Below are positions 51,950 to 59,990 of a stretch of 64,000 nucleotides of DNA, in pieces. The notes under the pieces are model-generated. The model searched no databases, was not told the origin of the DNA, and was given only the letters and a program-made list of their open reading frames with translations. This DNA is from VAZQ01 sp963785745. Its GTDB lineage: Bacteria > Pseudomonadota > Alphaproteobacteria > Rhizobiales > Xanthobacteraceae. Each line of letters opens with the position of its first letter. Positions within the stretch are counted from its first letter, which is position 1. Made by a program: the position numbers and the translations under genes. Location of the stretch: the NCBI GenBank assembly GCA_963785745.1, contig CAWAWR010000019.1:186001-250000 (forward strand), in the 5' to 3' direction.

Positions 51950-52299
51950 TGAGCAGCATCGCCTCCGCCGCCCTCACCTCGCCCCTCGCCGCCTCGGTCA
52001 AGAACGCCGCCGCGAACTACATGGCGTTGGGCGCGCGGCCGCCGATCGACGTGCGGGCACGCGCGCGCGAGCAGGCGATGGAATTCGAGGCGGTGTTCCT
52101 CAACAACATGTTCAGCCAGATGTTCACCGGCATCGACGGCGACGGACCGTTCGGCGGCGGCGGCAAGGCGGGCGTGTGGCGCTCGTTCCTGACCGACGAA
52201 TATTCCAAGTCGTTCGCCAAGGCCGGCGGCATCGGCATCGCCGATCACGTCTATCGCTCGCTGCTCCAGCAGCAGGAACTGCGCGCCCAACAATCCTAA
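51949..52299 (+). CDS. flgJ: Rod-binding protein FlgJ (N-terminal domain type, CheL-like)
   Basis: This 116-residue protein starts at ATG 51949, overlapping the flgI stop. It consists only of the rod-binding domain (AMEFEAVFLNNMFSQMFTGI, WRSFLTDEYSKSFAKAGGIG, VYRSLLQQQ). It lacks the muramidase domain of enterobacterial FlgJ, as usual in alphaproteobacteria, where it is also called CheL. It helps rod assembly. It is the second gene of the flgI-flgJ-flgN cluster. Confidence 0.9.
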   Translation: MSSIASAALTSPLAASVKNAAANYMALGARPPIDVRARAREQAMEFEAVFLNNMFSQMFTGIDGDGPFGGGGKAGVWRSFLTDEYSKSFAKAGGIGIADHVYRSLLQQQELRAQQS

Positions 52300-52317
52300 A
52301 AGCACAGGACGCCACCC

Positions 52318-52812
52318 ATGACTGCACTCGCGAATGCGCAAGCGTCGATCACGCAACAGGCGCCGGTGACGACGACCGCCGACGCCAACGAGCTCGCGGC
52401 GCACTACGTCCATGTGATGGACACGCTGGTCGGCGTCATCCAGCAGGAAACCGAGCTGGTGCGCCTCGGCCACCTGGCGCAGGCGACGGCGCTCGAGCCG
52501 ACCAAGACCGAATTCGCGCGGCTCTATATTGCCGACACGCTGCGGCTGCGCGCCAATCAAGCGCAGCTCGCGCAGATATCGCCGGAGACGATGCCGGAGC
52601 TCATCCGCCAGCATGAGAGCTTCCGCGCCCAGCTCCAGATCAACCTCACGGTGCTGGCGACCGCCCATGCGGTGTCGGAAGGCATCGTGCGCGGCGTGTC
52701 GGGCGAACTCGCCCGCAAGACCGCGCCGCAGACCTACGGCGCGAGCGGCCGCGCCAACGCCCCCGACCTGCGCAACGGCACGCCGCCGCTTGCGGTCAGC
52801 CGCGTGCTCTGA
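52318..52812 (+). CDS. flgN: Flagellar export chaperone FlgN-like protein
   Basis: This 164-residue helical protein has the FlgN-like core NELAAHYVHVMDTLVGVIQQ, TKTEFARLYIADTLRLRANQ and a C-terminal LTVLATAHAVSEGIVRGVSG segment. FlgN chaperones the hook-associated proteins FlgK and FlgL, both encoded later in this window. Sequence similarity within this family is low, so the name rests partly on position after flgI-flgJ and on fold pattern. Confidence 0.75.
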   Translation: MTALANAQASITQQAPVTTTADANELAAHYVHVMDTLVGVIQQETELVRLGHLAQATALEPTKTEFARLYIADTLRLRANQAQLAQISPETMPELIRQHESFRAQLQINLTVLATAHAVSEGIVRGVSGELARKTAPQTYGASGRANAPDLRNGTPPLAVSRVL

Positions 52813-53198
52813 AGCGCGCCGCCTTTTCACCACCATCCTTAAATTTTCGGCACGGCCGCGGCCCACCGCTGCGGCCGTGGTCGGTATTGGGTTGTGCACC
52901 GGGTGATTGCGCGGTGCGCCCGCGATCGGGGCGCCTCCCCGGCACGCCCTTGCCTTCTCGCAAGCCATTTCGATAGGTTTCATCGGATCGATTTATGGTT
53001 AATCCAAAGTAATTATTTATAGTTAAAAGATTATTACTTGGTATTCAAAGGTCAAAACCTGGGCGTTTGCATCTTATACACGCATTAACCATGTTTTTTC
53101 ACTTAGAATTACGCCGGCTATGGCACTTCTACCCGCCGATCCAAAGTGATCGACGTTGAAACCGCCAGTACGGCAAAAGACCAGAAAGGTTCTATTCC
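52813..53198. promoter_or_regulatory. AT-rich flagellin leader region
   Basis: These 386 bases hold no gene. A 9-bp hairpin (CACGGCCGC/GCGGCCGTG) at 52851-52879 may end the flgN transcript. From about 52980 to 53110 the sequence becomes AT-rich, unlike its surroundings, and contains the inverted repeat listed next. The flagellin promoter and its untranslated leader should lie here. Confidence 0.55.
53004..53041. promoter_or_regulatory. Imperfect inverted repeat upstream of flagellin 1
   Basis: CCAAAGTAATTAT at 53004-53016 faces ATTATTACTTGG at 53030-53041; the arms pair except for one bulged A and one mismatch. It may be an operator, or an mRNA stem in the leader that FlbT could recognise. 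Confidence 0.45.
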
Positions 53199-54795
53199 AT
53201 GGCTTCCAATATCACTCTGTCGGCAGGCGTTCGGCAGAACCTGCTCGCTCTGCAGAACACCGCGTCGCTGCTGAGCACCACCCAGAACCGCCTTGCCACT
53301 GGCAAGAAGGTCAACTCCGCGCTCGACAACCCGACCAACTTCTTCACCTCGTCGGCGCTGTCTTCGCGCGCGTCGGACCTCTCCAAGTTGCTCGACTCGA
53401 TGGCGAACGGCATCAACACCGTGAAAGCCGCCGATAACGGCCTCACCGCGATCACCACCGCGGTCGAAAGCTTGAAGGCGACCGTCACCCAGGCTCGTCA
53501 GGATGCGTCGTTCAAGAGCTCGTCGTTCTCGGTCGCGCTGACCACTCCGGCCGATCGCCGACGTCGTGACCTTCTCGGGTGGCGCGGTGACCGGTTCGGT
53601 CAACGTCGACGTGACCAATGCGCAGGGCGTGCTGACAGGTGGCAGCAACTACGCCAACCTCGACTTCGCCGAAGCCGGCGACACCATCAACTTCAAGATC
53701 GCGCTCAACGGCGGCACCACGACCACCCAGGTCACCATCGAGAACGGCACTGCCGCGAACTCGCTGAAGATCACGGTCGGCGGCGTGGTGAGCGACAGCC
53801 TCGCGGTTACCTCTGAAGCGGCGGTGACGGGCGCTGAAATGTCCGCCCACCTCACGACCGCGTTTGCTGCCGCGAACGCTGGCATCAGCGTCACCGGCTC
53901 GGCGGGCGCGGCCCTGGTCTTCACTGCCACCACTGCCAGCACGAGCAGCACGGCCGCAGTCTCGATGAGCAACCTCGTCGTGGCCAGCGGTGGTAACGGC
54001 ACGGCAATCACGGCCGCCAACTTCGGCTTCACCGCCGGCGGCCTCGGCGTCACCGCTGGTGGCGCGGCCTCGACAACGGGCGTCGTTGCGCAGACCGTCG
54101 ACCAGATCGTCGCCGGCATCAACGCCAACGCGAGCCTTCAGGGCTTCGTGACGGCCACCAACGACGGCGGCAAGGTCTCGATCCGCAACCTCTCGACCGA
54201 GGATCTGTCCGTGGTCGGCGCCACCTCCGGCGGCGTCATCAACGGCGACACCGGTGCGGCCAACACCGCGACGGTCGGCGGCAACAGCGTGCGTAAGAAC
54301 CTGATCACGCAGTTCAACGACCTGCGCAACCAGCTCGACAAGCTCGCTGACGACTCAAGCTTCAACGGTGTCAACCTGCTCCGCGGCGACACCCTGAAGC
54401 TGGTCTTCAACGAGATCAACACGAGCTCGATCAGCATCGTCTCGCAGAACGCCAACGGCATCAACACCTCGGTGCTCGGCATCGGCACGGCGAGTGCGAC
54501 GGAGTTCTCGAGCAACACCGCGCTCGACACCCGCCTGGACGCTCTGTCGAACGCGCTGACGCAGCTCCGGTCGCAGGCTTCGGCCTTCGGCTCGAACCTG
54601 TCGATCGTGCAGAATCGCCAGGAGTTCACGAAGTCGATGATCAACACGCTGCAGACCGGTTCGGACACCCTCGTCCTCGCCGACGGCAACGAGGAAGCCG
54701 CCAACCTGCTCGCCCTGCAGACCCGCCAGCAGCTGTCCACGACAGCTCTGTCGCTGGCTTCGCAGGCTGACCAAGGCGTGCTCCGGCTGTTCTAA
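53199..54795 (+). CDS. fliC: Flagellin 1, one frameshift in the variable region boundary
   Basis: The N-terminal D0/D1 domain runs from ATG 53199 (MASNITLSAGVRQNLLALQN, QNRLATGKKVNSALDNPTNF). The rest continues in the +1 frame from about 53554 (IADVVTFSGGAVTG...) through a long Gly/Ala/Thr-rich variable domain. It ends with the conserved flagellin C-terminus (NLLALQTRQQLSTTALSLAS, ending VLRLF). Removing one base near 53553 gives a continuous protein of about 531 residues. Flagellin is the filament subunit. An intrinsic terminator follows. The lesion, if real, would abolish this flagellin. Confidence 0.9.
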
Positions 54796-54820
54796 GCCTT
54801 ACGACCTACGACCAAAAGGG

Positions 54821-54855
54821 AACGGCGGGGCCTCTGGCCCCGCCGTTTTCTTTTT
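54821..54855 (+). terminator. Intrinsic terminator after flagellin 1
   Basis: A perfect 12-bp GC-rich stem (AACGGCGGGGCC and its complement, 54821-54832 with 54836-54847) has a TCT loop and is followed by TTCTTTTT. It begins 26 bases after the flagellin stop. This is a textbook Rho-independent terminator. Confidence 0.93.
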
Positions 54856-54910
54856 AGGCATTCCGCTAAGCATCCCAGCCTTAACCGGCCGAATTTCCGG
54901 CCCCGCGGTA

Positions 54911-54925
54911 TTAACCCGCCGTTAG
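54911..54925. promoter_or_regulatory. Imperfect CtrA-box candidate upstream of flagellin 2
   Basis: TTAA-CCCGCCG-TTAG has one mismatch to TTAA-N7-TTAA. It lies 99 bases upstream of the flagellin 2 start. Confidence 0.4.
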
Positions 54926-55024
54926 GTTCTCTTTTACCAGCCATTAGGGTTACCGTTTCATTATCACGCCCAACCGCTCCCGAGAGCGGCGTCGAATTCG
55001 AGAGCTAAGACGAGGGGTGCTGTC

Positions 55025-56611
55025 ATGGGTAGCGATGTCGTTTTGTCGGCGGGCGTACGCCAGAACTTGTTGGCCCTGCAGGATACCGCACGGCTGATGT
55101 CGATCACCCAGAACCGGCTTGCCACAGGCAAGAAGGTCAATTCGGCGATCGACAATCCGGTCAATTTCTTCACCGCGTCGGGGCTCAGCAGCCGGGCCAA
55201 GGATCTGGGCGCGCTGCTCGATGGCATGGAAAACGGCATCAAGACCATCGAGGCCGCCGACAACGGCATCAGCAGCATCAAGGCGACGATCGAATCGATG
55301 AAGTCGACGCTGCTGCAGGCGCGGCAGGACAAGTCCTTCAAGAGCGCGACCTACAGCGTCGGCCTGACCGCGCCGGCGGCCACCGATGTCATGACCCTCT
55401 CGGGTGGCGCCTTGAGCGCGCCGGTCGCCGTCGACGTGACCAACACCCAGGCAGTCCGCACCGGCCGAACTTCATGGAACAACTGGACTTCAGACAACGC
55501 CGGCGACACCTCAGCGGCGCAGCTCAATTTCAGCATCGCTGTCAACGGTGGGACGGCGCGCAACGTCCTGATAGCGGCGACGTCGCCACGAACATGACCG
55601 TCTCAATCGACGGCGGTCCGGTAACGAACTACACCGTCGCCACGAACACCAACACCGTGACCGGCGCCGATATGGTAGGCGCGTTGAATGCCGCTTTCGA
55701 CGCGGCCGCCACGCCGATCGCAGTCACGGTAACGGCACTGGCGCTCACGCTCGTCTTCACGTCCGACACGCCTTTCAGCAACAGCCAGGCCAACGTCGCG
55801 ATCAGCGCCATCACAGTGGCCGGCACCGGTGGTTGCGGCCGACTTCGGCTTCGGCGCCGGCGGCACCCTCAGCAAGATCAATCCCGTCGCGCAGACGGTC
55901 GACCAGATCGCCGCCGGCATCAACGCCAACGCCTTGCTCACCGACAAGGTGACCGCCTCGAACGACGGGGGCAGGCTGCGAATCACCAACCTGTCGACGA
56001 TCGATCTCTCCCTGGTGGGCGCCACCACCGCCGGCGTCATCAACGGCGACCTCGGCGTGGGCAATACCACGTCCATCGGCGGCAACGTCGTGCGCCGCAA
56101 TCTGGTCAAGCAGTACAACGACCTCCGCGACCAGTTGAACAAGTTTGCCGACGACGCCTCCTTCGGCGGCGTCAATCTGCTGCGCGGCGACAAACTGCGG
56201 ATCAGCTTCAACGAGCTCGGCACCTCGACGATCGTCGTGCAGGCCCAAGACGAATTCGGCGTGCCGCGGCCGATCAATACGCTCACGCTCGGCATCGACC
56301 TGCTGCTGAATCCGGATGTGGACGCCGACCCCTCGATCGACGCCTTCCTCGACGACCTCTCCACCTCTCTCAATACGCTGCGCTCGCAGGCGTCGAGCTT
56401 CGGGTCGCACCTGTCGATCGTCGAGATCCGCACCCAGTTCACCAAGGAAATGATCAACACGCTCCAGGTCGGCGCCGACAACCTCGTGCTCGCCGACACC
56501 AACGAGGAGAGCGCCAATATGCTGGCCCTGCAGACCCGCCAGCAGCTCTCCACCACCGCGCTGTCGCTGGCCTCGCAGGCCGACCAGGCGGTGCTGCGCC
56601 TGTTCGGCTAA
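55025..56611 (+). CDS. fliC: Flagellin 2, two compensating frameshifts
   Basis: The N-terminus is intact from ATG 55025 (MGSDVVLSAGVRQNLLALQD, QNRLATGKKVNSAIDNPVNF). The frame changes near 55576, where one missing base would restore VLISGDVATNMTVSIDGG. It changes back near 55829, where one extra base separates ITVAGTGG from VVAADFGFGAGGTLS. The C-terminus is complete (MLALQTRQQLSTTALSLASQ, ending AVLRLFG). The stretch between the two shifts is about 250 bases of good flagellin-like sequence. It is a paralog of flagellin 1. A terminator with a GCAA tetraloop follows. Confidence 0.88.
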
Positions 56612-56631
56612 GGCGCAAAAATTCGGGGGTG

Positions 56632-56665
56632 AAAGGCGGCGGGACGCAAGTTCCGCCGCCTTTTT
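56632..56665 (+). terminator. Intrinsic terminator after flagellin 2
   Basis: A 14-bp stem with one G-U pair (56632-56645 with 56650-56663) carries a GCAA tetraloop and ends in TTTTT. It starts 21 bases after the stop codon. Confidence 0.92.
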
Positions 56666-56676
56666 GTTAATCTTCT

Positions 56677-56691
56677 TTAACTCTCGGTTAA
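56677..56691. promoter_or_regulatory. CtrA-box candidate, exact TTAA-N7-TTAA, upstream of flbT
   Basis: TTAA-CTCTCGG-TTAA matches the consensus exactly, 51 bases upstream of the flbT start. A further TTAA at 56667 is offset by six bases. The site sits between the flagellin 2 terminator and flbT, so flbT-flaF probably have their own promoter. Confidence 0.6.
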
Positions 56692-56741
56692 CTATGGCCC
56701 GGCACCATCGCGCCAAAGCAAATTCGAACCGGAGATCGACA

Positions 56742-57176
56742 ATGGCTCTCAAGGTCGAACTGAAGCCGGGCGAGAAGATCATCATCGGCGACTGCGTGGT
56801 CACCAACCACGACCAGCGCACCCGGCTCATGATCGATGGGCAGGCGCCGATCTTGCGCGAGAAAGATATCCTCACGCCACAGCGCGCCGACACGCCAGCA
56901 AAGCGCATCTATTTAGCAATCCAGTTGATGTATACGTCGAAAGAACCGCGCGACTATCACGAGCATTACTTTTCGCTCGTGCGCGACATCACCCATGCTG
57001 CACCAAGTGTCTGGCCCATGATTGAGACGATCAACAATCATATCTTAACGGGCGAGATGTATAAGGCTCTAAAGGACGCAAAGAAATTGATCGAATACGA
57101 GCAGGAGCTTCTTAGCGATGCAAAACGCGGCACAGGCCTACGGCGCAGTAGCCAAGCAGATCGCAAATCCGCGTGA
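56742..57176 (+). CDS. flbT: Flagellin expression repressor FlbT
   Basis: This 144-residue protein starts at ATG 56742, with GGAG upstream. It matches FlbT: MALKVELKPGEKIIIGDCVV, NHDQRTRLMIDGQAPILREK, RIYLAIQLMYTSKEPRDYHE and a helical C-terminus. In Caulobacter FlbT binds the 5' leader of flagellin mRNA and promotes its decay until the hook is complete. It overlaps flaF by 59 bases. Confidence 0.94.
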   Translation: MALKVELKPGEKIIIGDCVVTNHDQRTRLMIDGQAPILREKDILTPQRADTPAKRIYLAIQLMYTSKEPRDYHEHYFSLVRDITHAAPSVWPMIETINNHILTGEMYKALKDAKKLIEYEQELLSDAKRGTGLRRSSQADRKSA

Positions 57177-57483
57177 GCTCGAAGCCGATCTGCTGCTGAA
57201 GGCCGCCTCGCAAATGCAAGCCGTCTATGACGGCTGGGACCGCAAGCGCTCCGACCTCGATCTCGCGTTGCGTTACAATCGCAAGCTCTGGACGATCTTT
57301 CTCTCGTCGGTCACCGACGCCGCGCACGGCCTGCCGGTGGAGATCCGCCAGAACGTCGCCTCGCTCGGGATGTTCGTCATGAACCAGACCGTCACGATGC
57401 TGAGCGAACCCAAGCGCGAAAGTCTGCATGCGCTGATCAATATCAATCGCGAATTGGCCGCCGGGTTGCTCGGCCGCGCATAG
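57118..57483 (+). CDS. flaF: Flagellar biosynthesis regulator FlaF
   Basis: This 121-residue protein (MQNAAQAYGAVAKQIANPRE) contains the FlaF core RKRSDLDLALRYNRKLWTIF and LPVEIRQNVASLGMFVMNQT. FlaF acts opposite to FlbT and is needed for flagellin translation or secretion in Caulobacter and Brucella. Its start lies inside flbT, giving a 59-base out-of-frame overlap that couples the pair. Confidence 0.94.
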   Translation: MQNAAQAYGAVAKQIANPRELEADLLLKAASQMQAVYDGWDRKRSDLDLALRYNRKLWTIFLSSVTDAAHGLPVEIRQNVASLGMFVMNQTVTMLSEPKRESLHALININRELAAGLLGRA

Positions 57484-57518
57484 TATCTCCCCGCACCGAC
57501 CGCGCTCTCTCCGATGTC

Positions 57519-57541
57519 ATGGCCGGGCTTGTCCCGGCCAT
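57519..57541. repeat. REP-like palindrome after flaF
   Basis: ATGGCCGGG-CTTGT-CCCGGCCAT is a perfect 9-bp palindrome followed by TCCGCGTTTTTG. I recall this sequence as a very common dispersed intergenic repeat in Bradyrhizobium-type genomes; this was not searched. It may also end the flaF transcript. Confidence 0.6.
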
Positions 57542-57749
57542 CCGCGTTTTTGTCTGGCGGTGAGCTTCACAATCATTCACGGGCTGTCATCTTGGATCAT
57601 CCAATCGAGATGATTTGCCCATGAATTGAAAGCAGCGTCGTCAGATGGCTCGGCTCGAACCGGCCGCCGCGAGCCGCGATAATCACTCCGAGCGCTGGTT
57701 CGGCCGCAATCCTGTCCTCCAAAGCCTTTCAACAATTCCAGGCAGGGCG

Positions 57750-59910
57750 ATGATCGAGGCGATGGACCTCTATCAGAAGGCGCTCGACCGCCGATCCACG
57801 GCATATCGGGAGCCTCCATCATCTTGGTCTCATCGCCATCCAGATCGGCCGCCCTGAAGTCGCCGTCGACATGGTCGGACGAGGCGATTGCCTTGAATGA
57901 GGGAACGCAGATCTCCACCAAGATATTGGCTTTGCGCTTGTCGCGCTGGACCGGATCGCGGAAGCGGTGGAACACGCCGAGCGCGCTCTGGCTCTCAAGC
58001 CTGATTGTGCCAATGCTCATTTGCTGCTCGGCGACGTGTTTCTGAAGCAGCGCAAACTGGATGAGGCGATTTCCGCCTACAAGCAAGCCCTCGCGCTCGA
58101 TCCGACCCACGCCGAAGCGCACAACAATATTGGCGCGAAGCGTTTTTGGGCAGGGACATCTGAACGAAGCCGCGCAATGCTTCAAAGAGGCGATCCGGCT
58201 CAAGCCTGATGTCGCCACCGCCTATCACGACCTTGCCATAATCTAATTTTTGGCGGCGAACGCTTCCAAGCCCTGAACGTCGTCATGCAAGGGTTGCAGC
58301 ATAGGAAACACCGCTCTCTCAAGACCATGTTTGCCAGTTGCCTGGCCACCACGACTTCGTTTTCTGACAGCATGCGTTTCGCCAATACATCGTACGCACT
58401 CTGTCGGAGCCATGGGGACGTCCCGCCGCATATGGTCACTGCCAGCGATCGCCTGGTCAAATGTGACCCCACCGATCAAGCACTGCCTTGATCGTGCGGC
58501 GGCCGTTGGCCCGCACGATTGTCGTGCAGGAACTGTTCGGTGCCGACGACTTGCGCGCCGCCGCCAGCGATCCAATATTGCGCGCCCTGCTGCAGAGCGC
58601 CATATCCAGCGATATCCCGATGGAGCGGTTTTTGACCTTGGCCCGCTCGGCCTTGCTCGATGCCGCCACAGCAGCACCCGCAACGGAGACGGCGACGATA
58701 CGGCTCTGACTTTTGCTGCACGCTTGCGCGACAATGTTTCATCAACGAGCACGTCTTTGCCTACGTCCCGGAAGAACAGGCGAAAGTTGAGATACTTCGT
58801 GACCAGGTGGCCGCCGCGCTGCAGCTCTGGCGATCCGGTCGCGGCTTTGACGCTTGCGATCATTGCATCCTATCAGCCGCTCTATTCAATTCCTGGATTT
58901 GAAGCCTTGCTGGCGAGACCATGGTCCGGCGACGTCGACGATCTTTTGACCCAGCAGGTCCGCGAACCACTGGCCGAGCGCGCGTTTCGAAACAACATTC
59001 CGCAGCTAACCCCGATTGAAAATGACGTTTCGGTGGCTGGTGCAGAACCAATACGAGGAAAGCCCTTATCCGCGCTGGGTGAAGTGCACTCCGGATGCCA
59101 TCACGCAGCCCGTCGATGCGAGAATACGCAGCGATTTTCCCAACGCACGTTATCGCCCGATCGGACGAACAGACGGCCTCGACGTTCTGATCGCCGGCTG
59201 TGGCACCGGTCTACAGGCCATCATGATGGCCAGGCGCTATACGGCGCCCGCGTGCTTGCCGTGGATCTCAGCCTCAGCAGCCTCTGCTATGCAAAGTACC
59301 GCACCGACGCGCTCGGTCTGAACAATATTGAATATGGCCAGGCCGACATCCTCAAAATTGCGTCGCTCCGTCGTGATTTCGATGTCATCGCGTGCACCGG
59401 CGTTCTGCACCATCTTGCCGACCCGCTGGAAGGCTGGCGGGCTTTGGGATCGATTCTGCGTCCGAACGGAATTATGCACATCGCTCTCTACAGCGAGCTG
59501 GCGCGGGCCGACGTCGTTACGGCACGAAATTTCATTGCCACGCGCGGCTACAAAGCGAATATCGACGACATCCGACTCTGCCGGCAGGACATCCTTGCGC
59601 TCGACGAGACGTCACCGGAAAGAGCAATCGCCTGGAGAGGCGATTTCTACGCCATCAGCGATTGCCGCGATCTCCTGTTCCATGTGCAAGAGCATCGTTT
59701 CAGGCTCCCGCAGATCAAGCATTTTCTCGCCGACAACGGGCTCGCGATGCATCGGCTTCGAGCATTAATGCCGATGTATTGGTCCGATATCGCGCGCAAT
59801 TTCCGAACGACCCCGCCTGCACCGACCTCGATCATTGGCACGAATTCGAGCAGCAGAACCCAAATACATTCGCGGGCATGTATCAGTTCATCGTGCAAAA
59901 GCAGGCGTAG
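57750..59910 (+). pseudogene. TPR plus SAM-dependent methyltransferase, heavily frameshifted
   Basis: Pieces of one protein appear in changing frames over 2.1 kb. TPRs come first: AEAVEHAERALALKPDCANA and EAISAYKQALALDPTHAEAH near 57950-58130, then LNEAAQCFKEAIRLKPDVAT. A linker (TLSEPWGRP, VVQELFGADDLRAA, LARQCFINEHVFAYVPEEQ, QQVREPLAERAFRNNIPQLT) follows. The methyltransferase has YEESPYPRWVK, LDVLIAGCGTGLQA, ARVLAVDLSLSSLCYAKYRT, CTGVLHHLADPLEGW and the end NPNTFAGMYQFIVQ. At least five frame changes and several stops interrupt it. The intact family often lies near flagellin genes and may modify flagellin or glycans (inference). Damage is too dense for one sequencing error. Confidence 0.82.
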
Positions 59911-59937
59911 CGCCTGAATTCAAAGGCTGGAACGCGT

Positions 59938-59973
59938 GAGGCCGGAAGCTTTCGCTCCCGGCCTCTATTTTTT
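59938..59973 (+). terminator. Intrinsic terminator after the methyltransferase pseudogene
   Basis: GAGGCCGG (59938-59945) pairs with CCGGCCTC (59958-59965) and is followed by TATTTTTTT. It is oriented for the plus-strand pseudogene and lies 17 bases before the convergent flgL stop. Confidence 0.85.
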
Positions 59974-59990
59974 TGTTTGACGCCTGAAGA

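Noticed and set aside
51253..52983. Antisense reading frame of 576 codons over flgI, flgJ and flgN
   Set aside because: Shadow of three confident plus-strand genes; no recognisable motif or ribosome-binding site.
53120..53140. TGGCAC upstream of flagellin 1 as a sigma-54 promoter
   Set aside because: The -12 element (TTGC-type at the required spacing) is missing.
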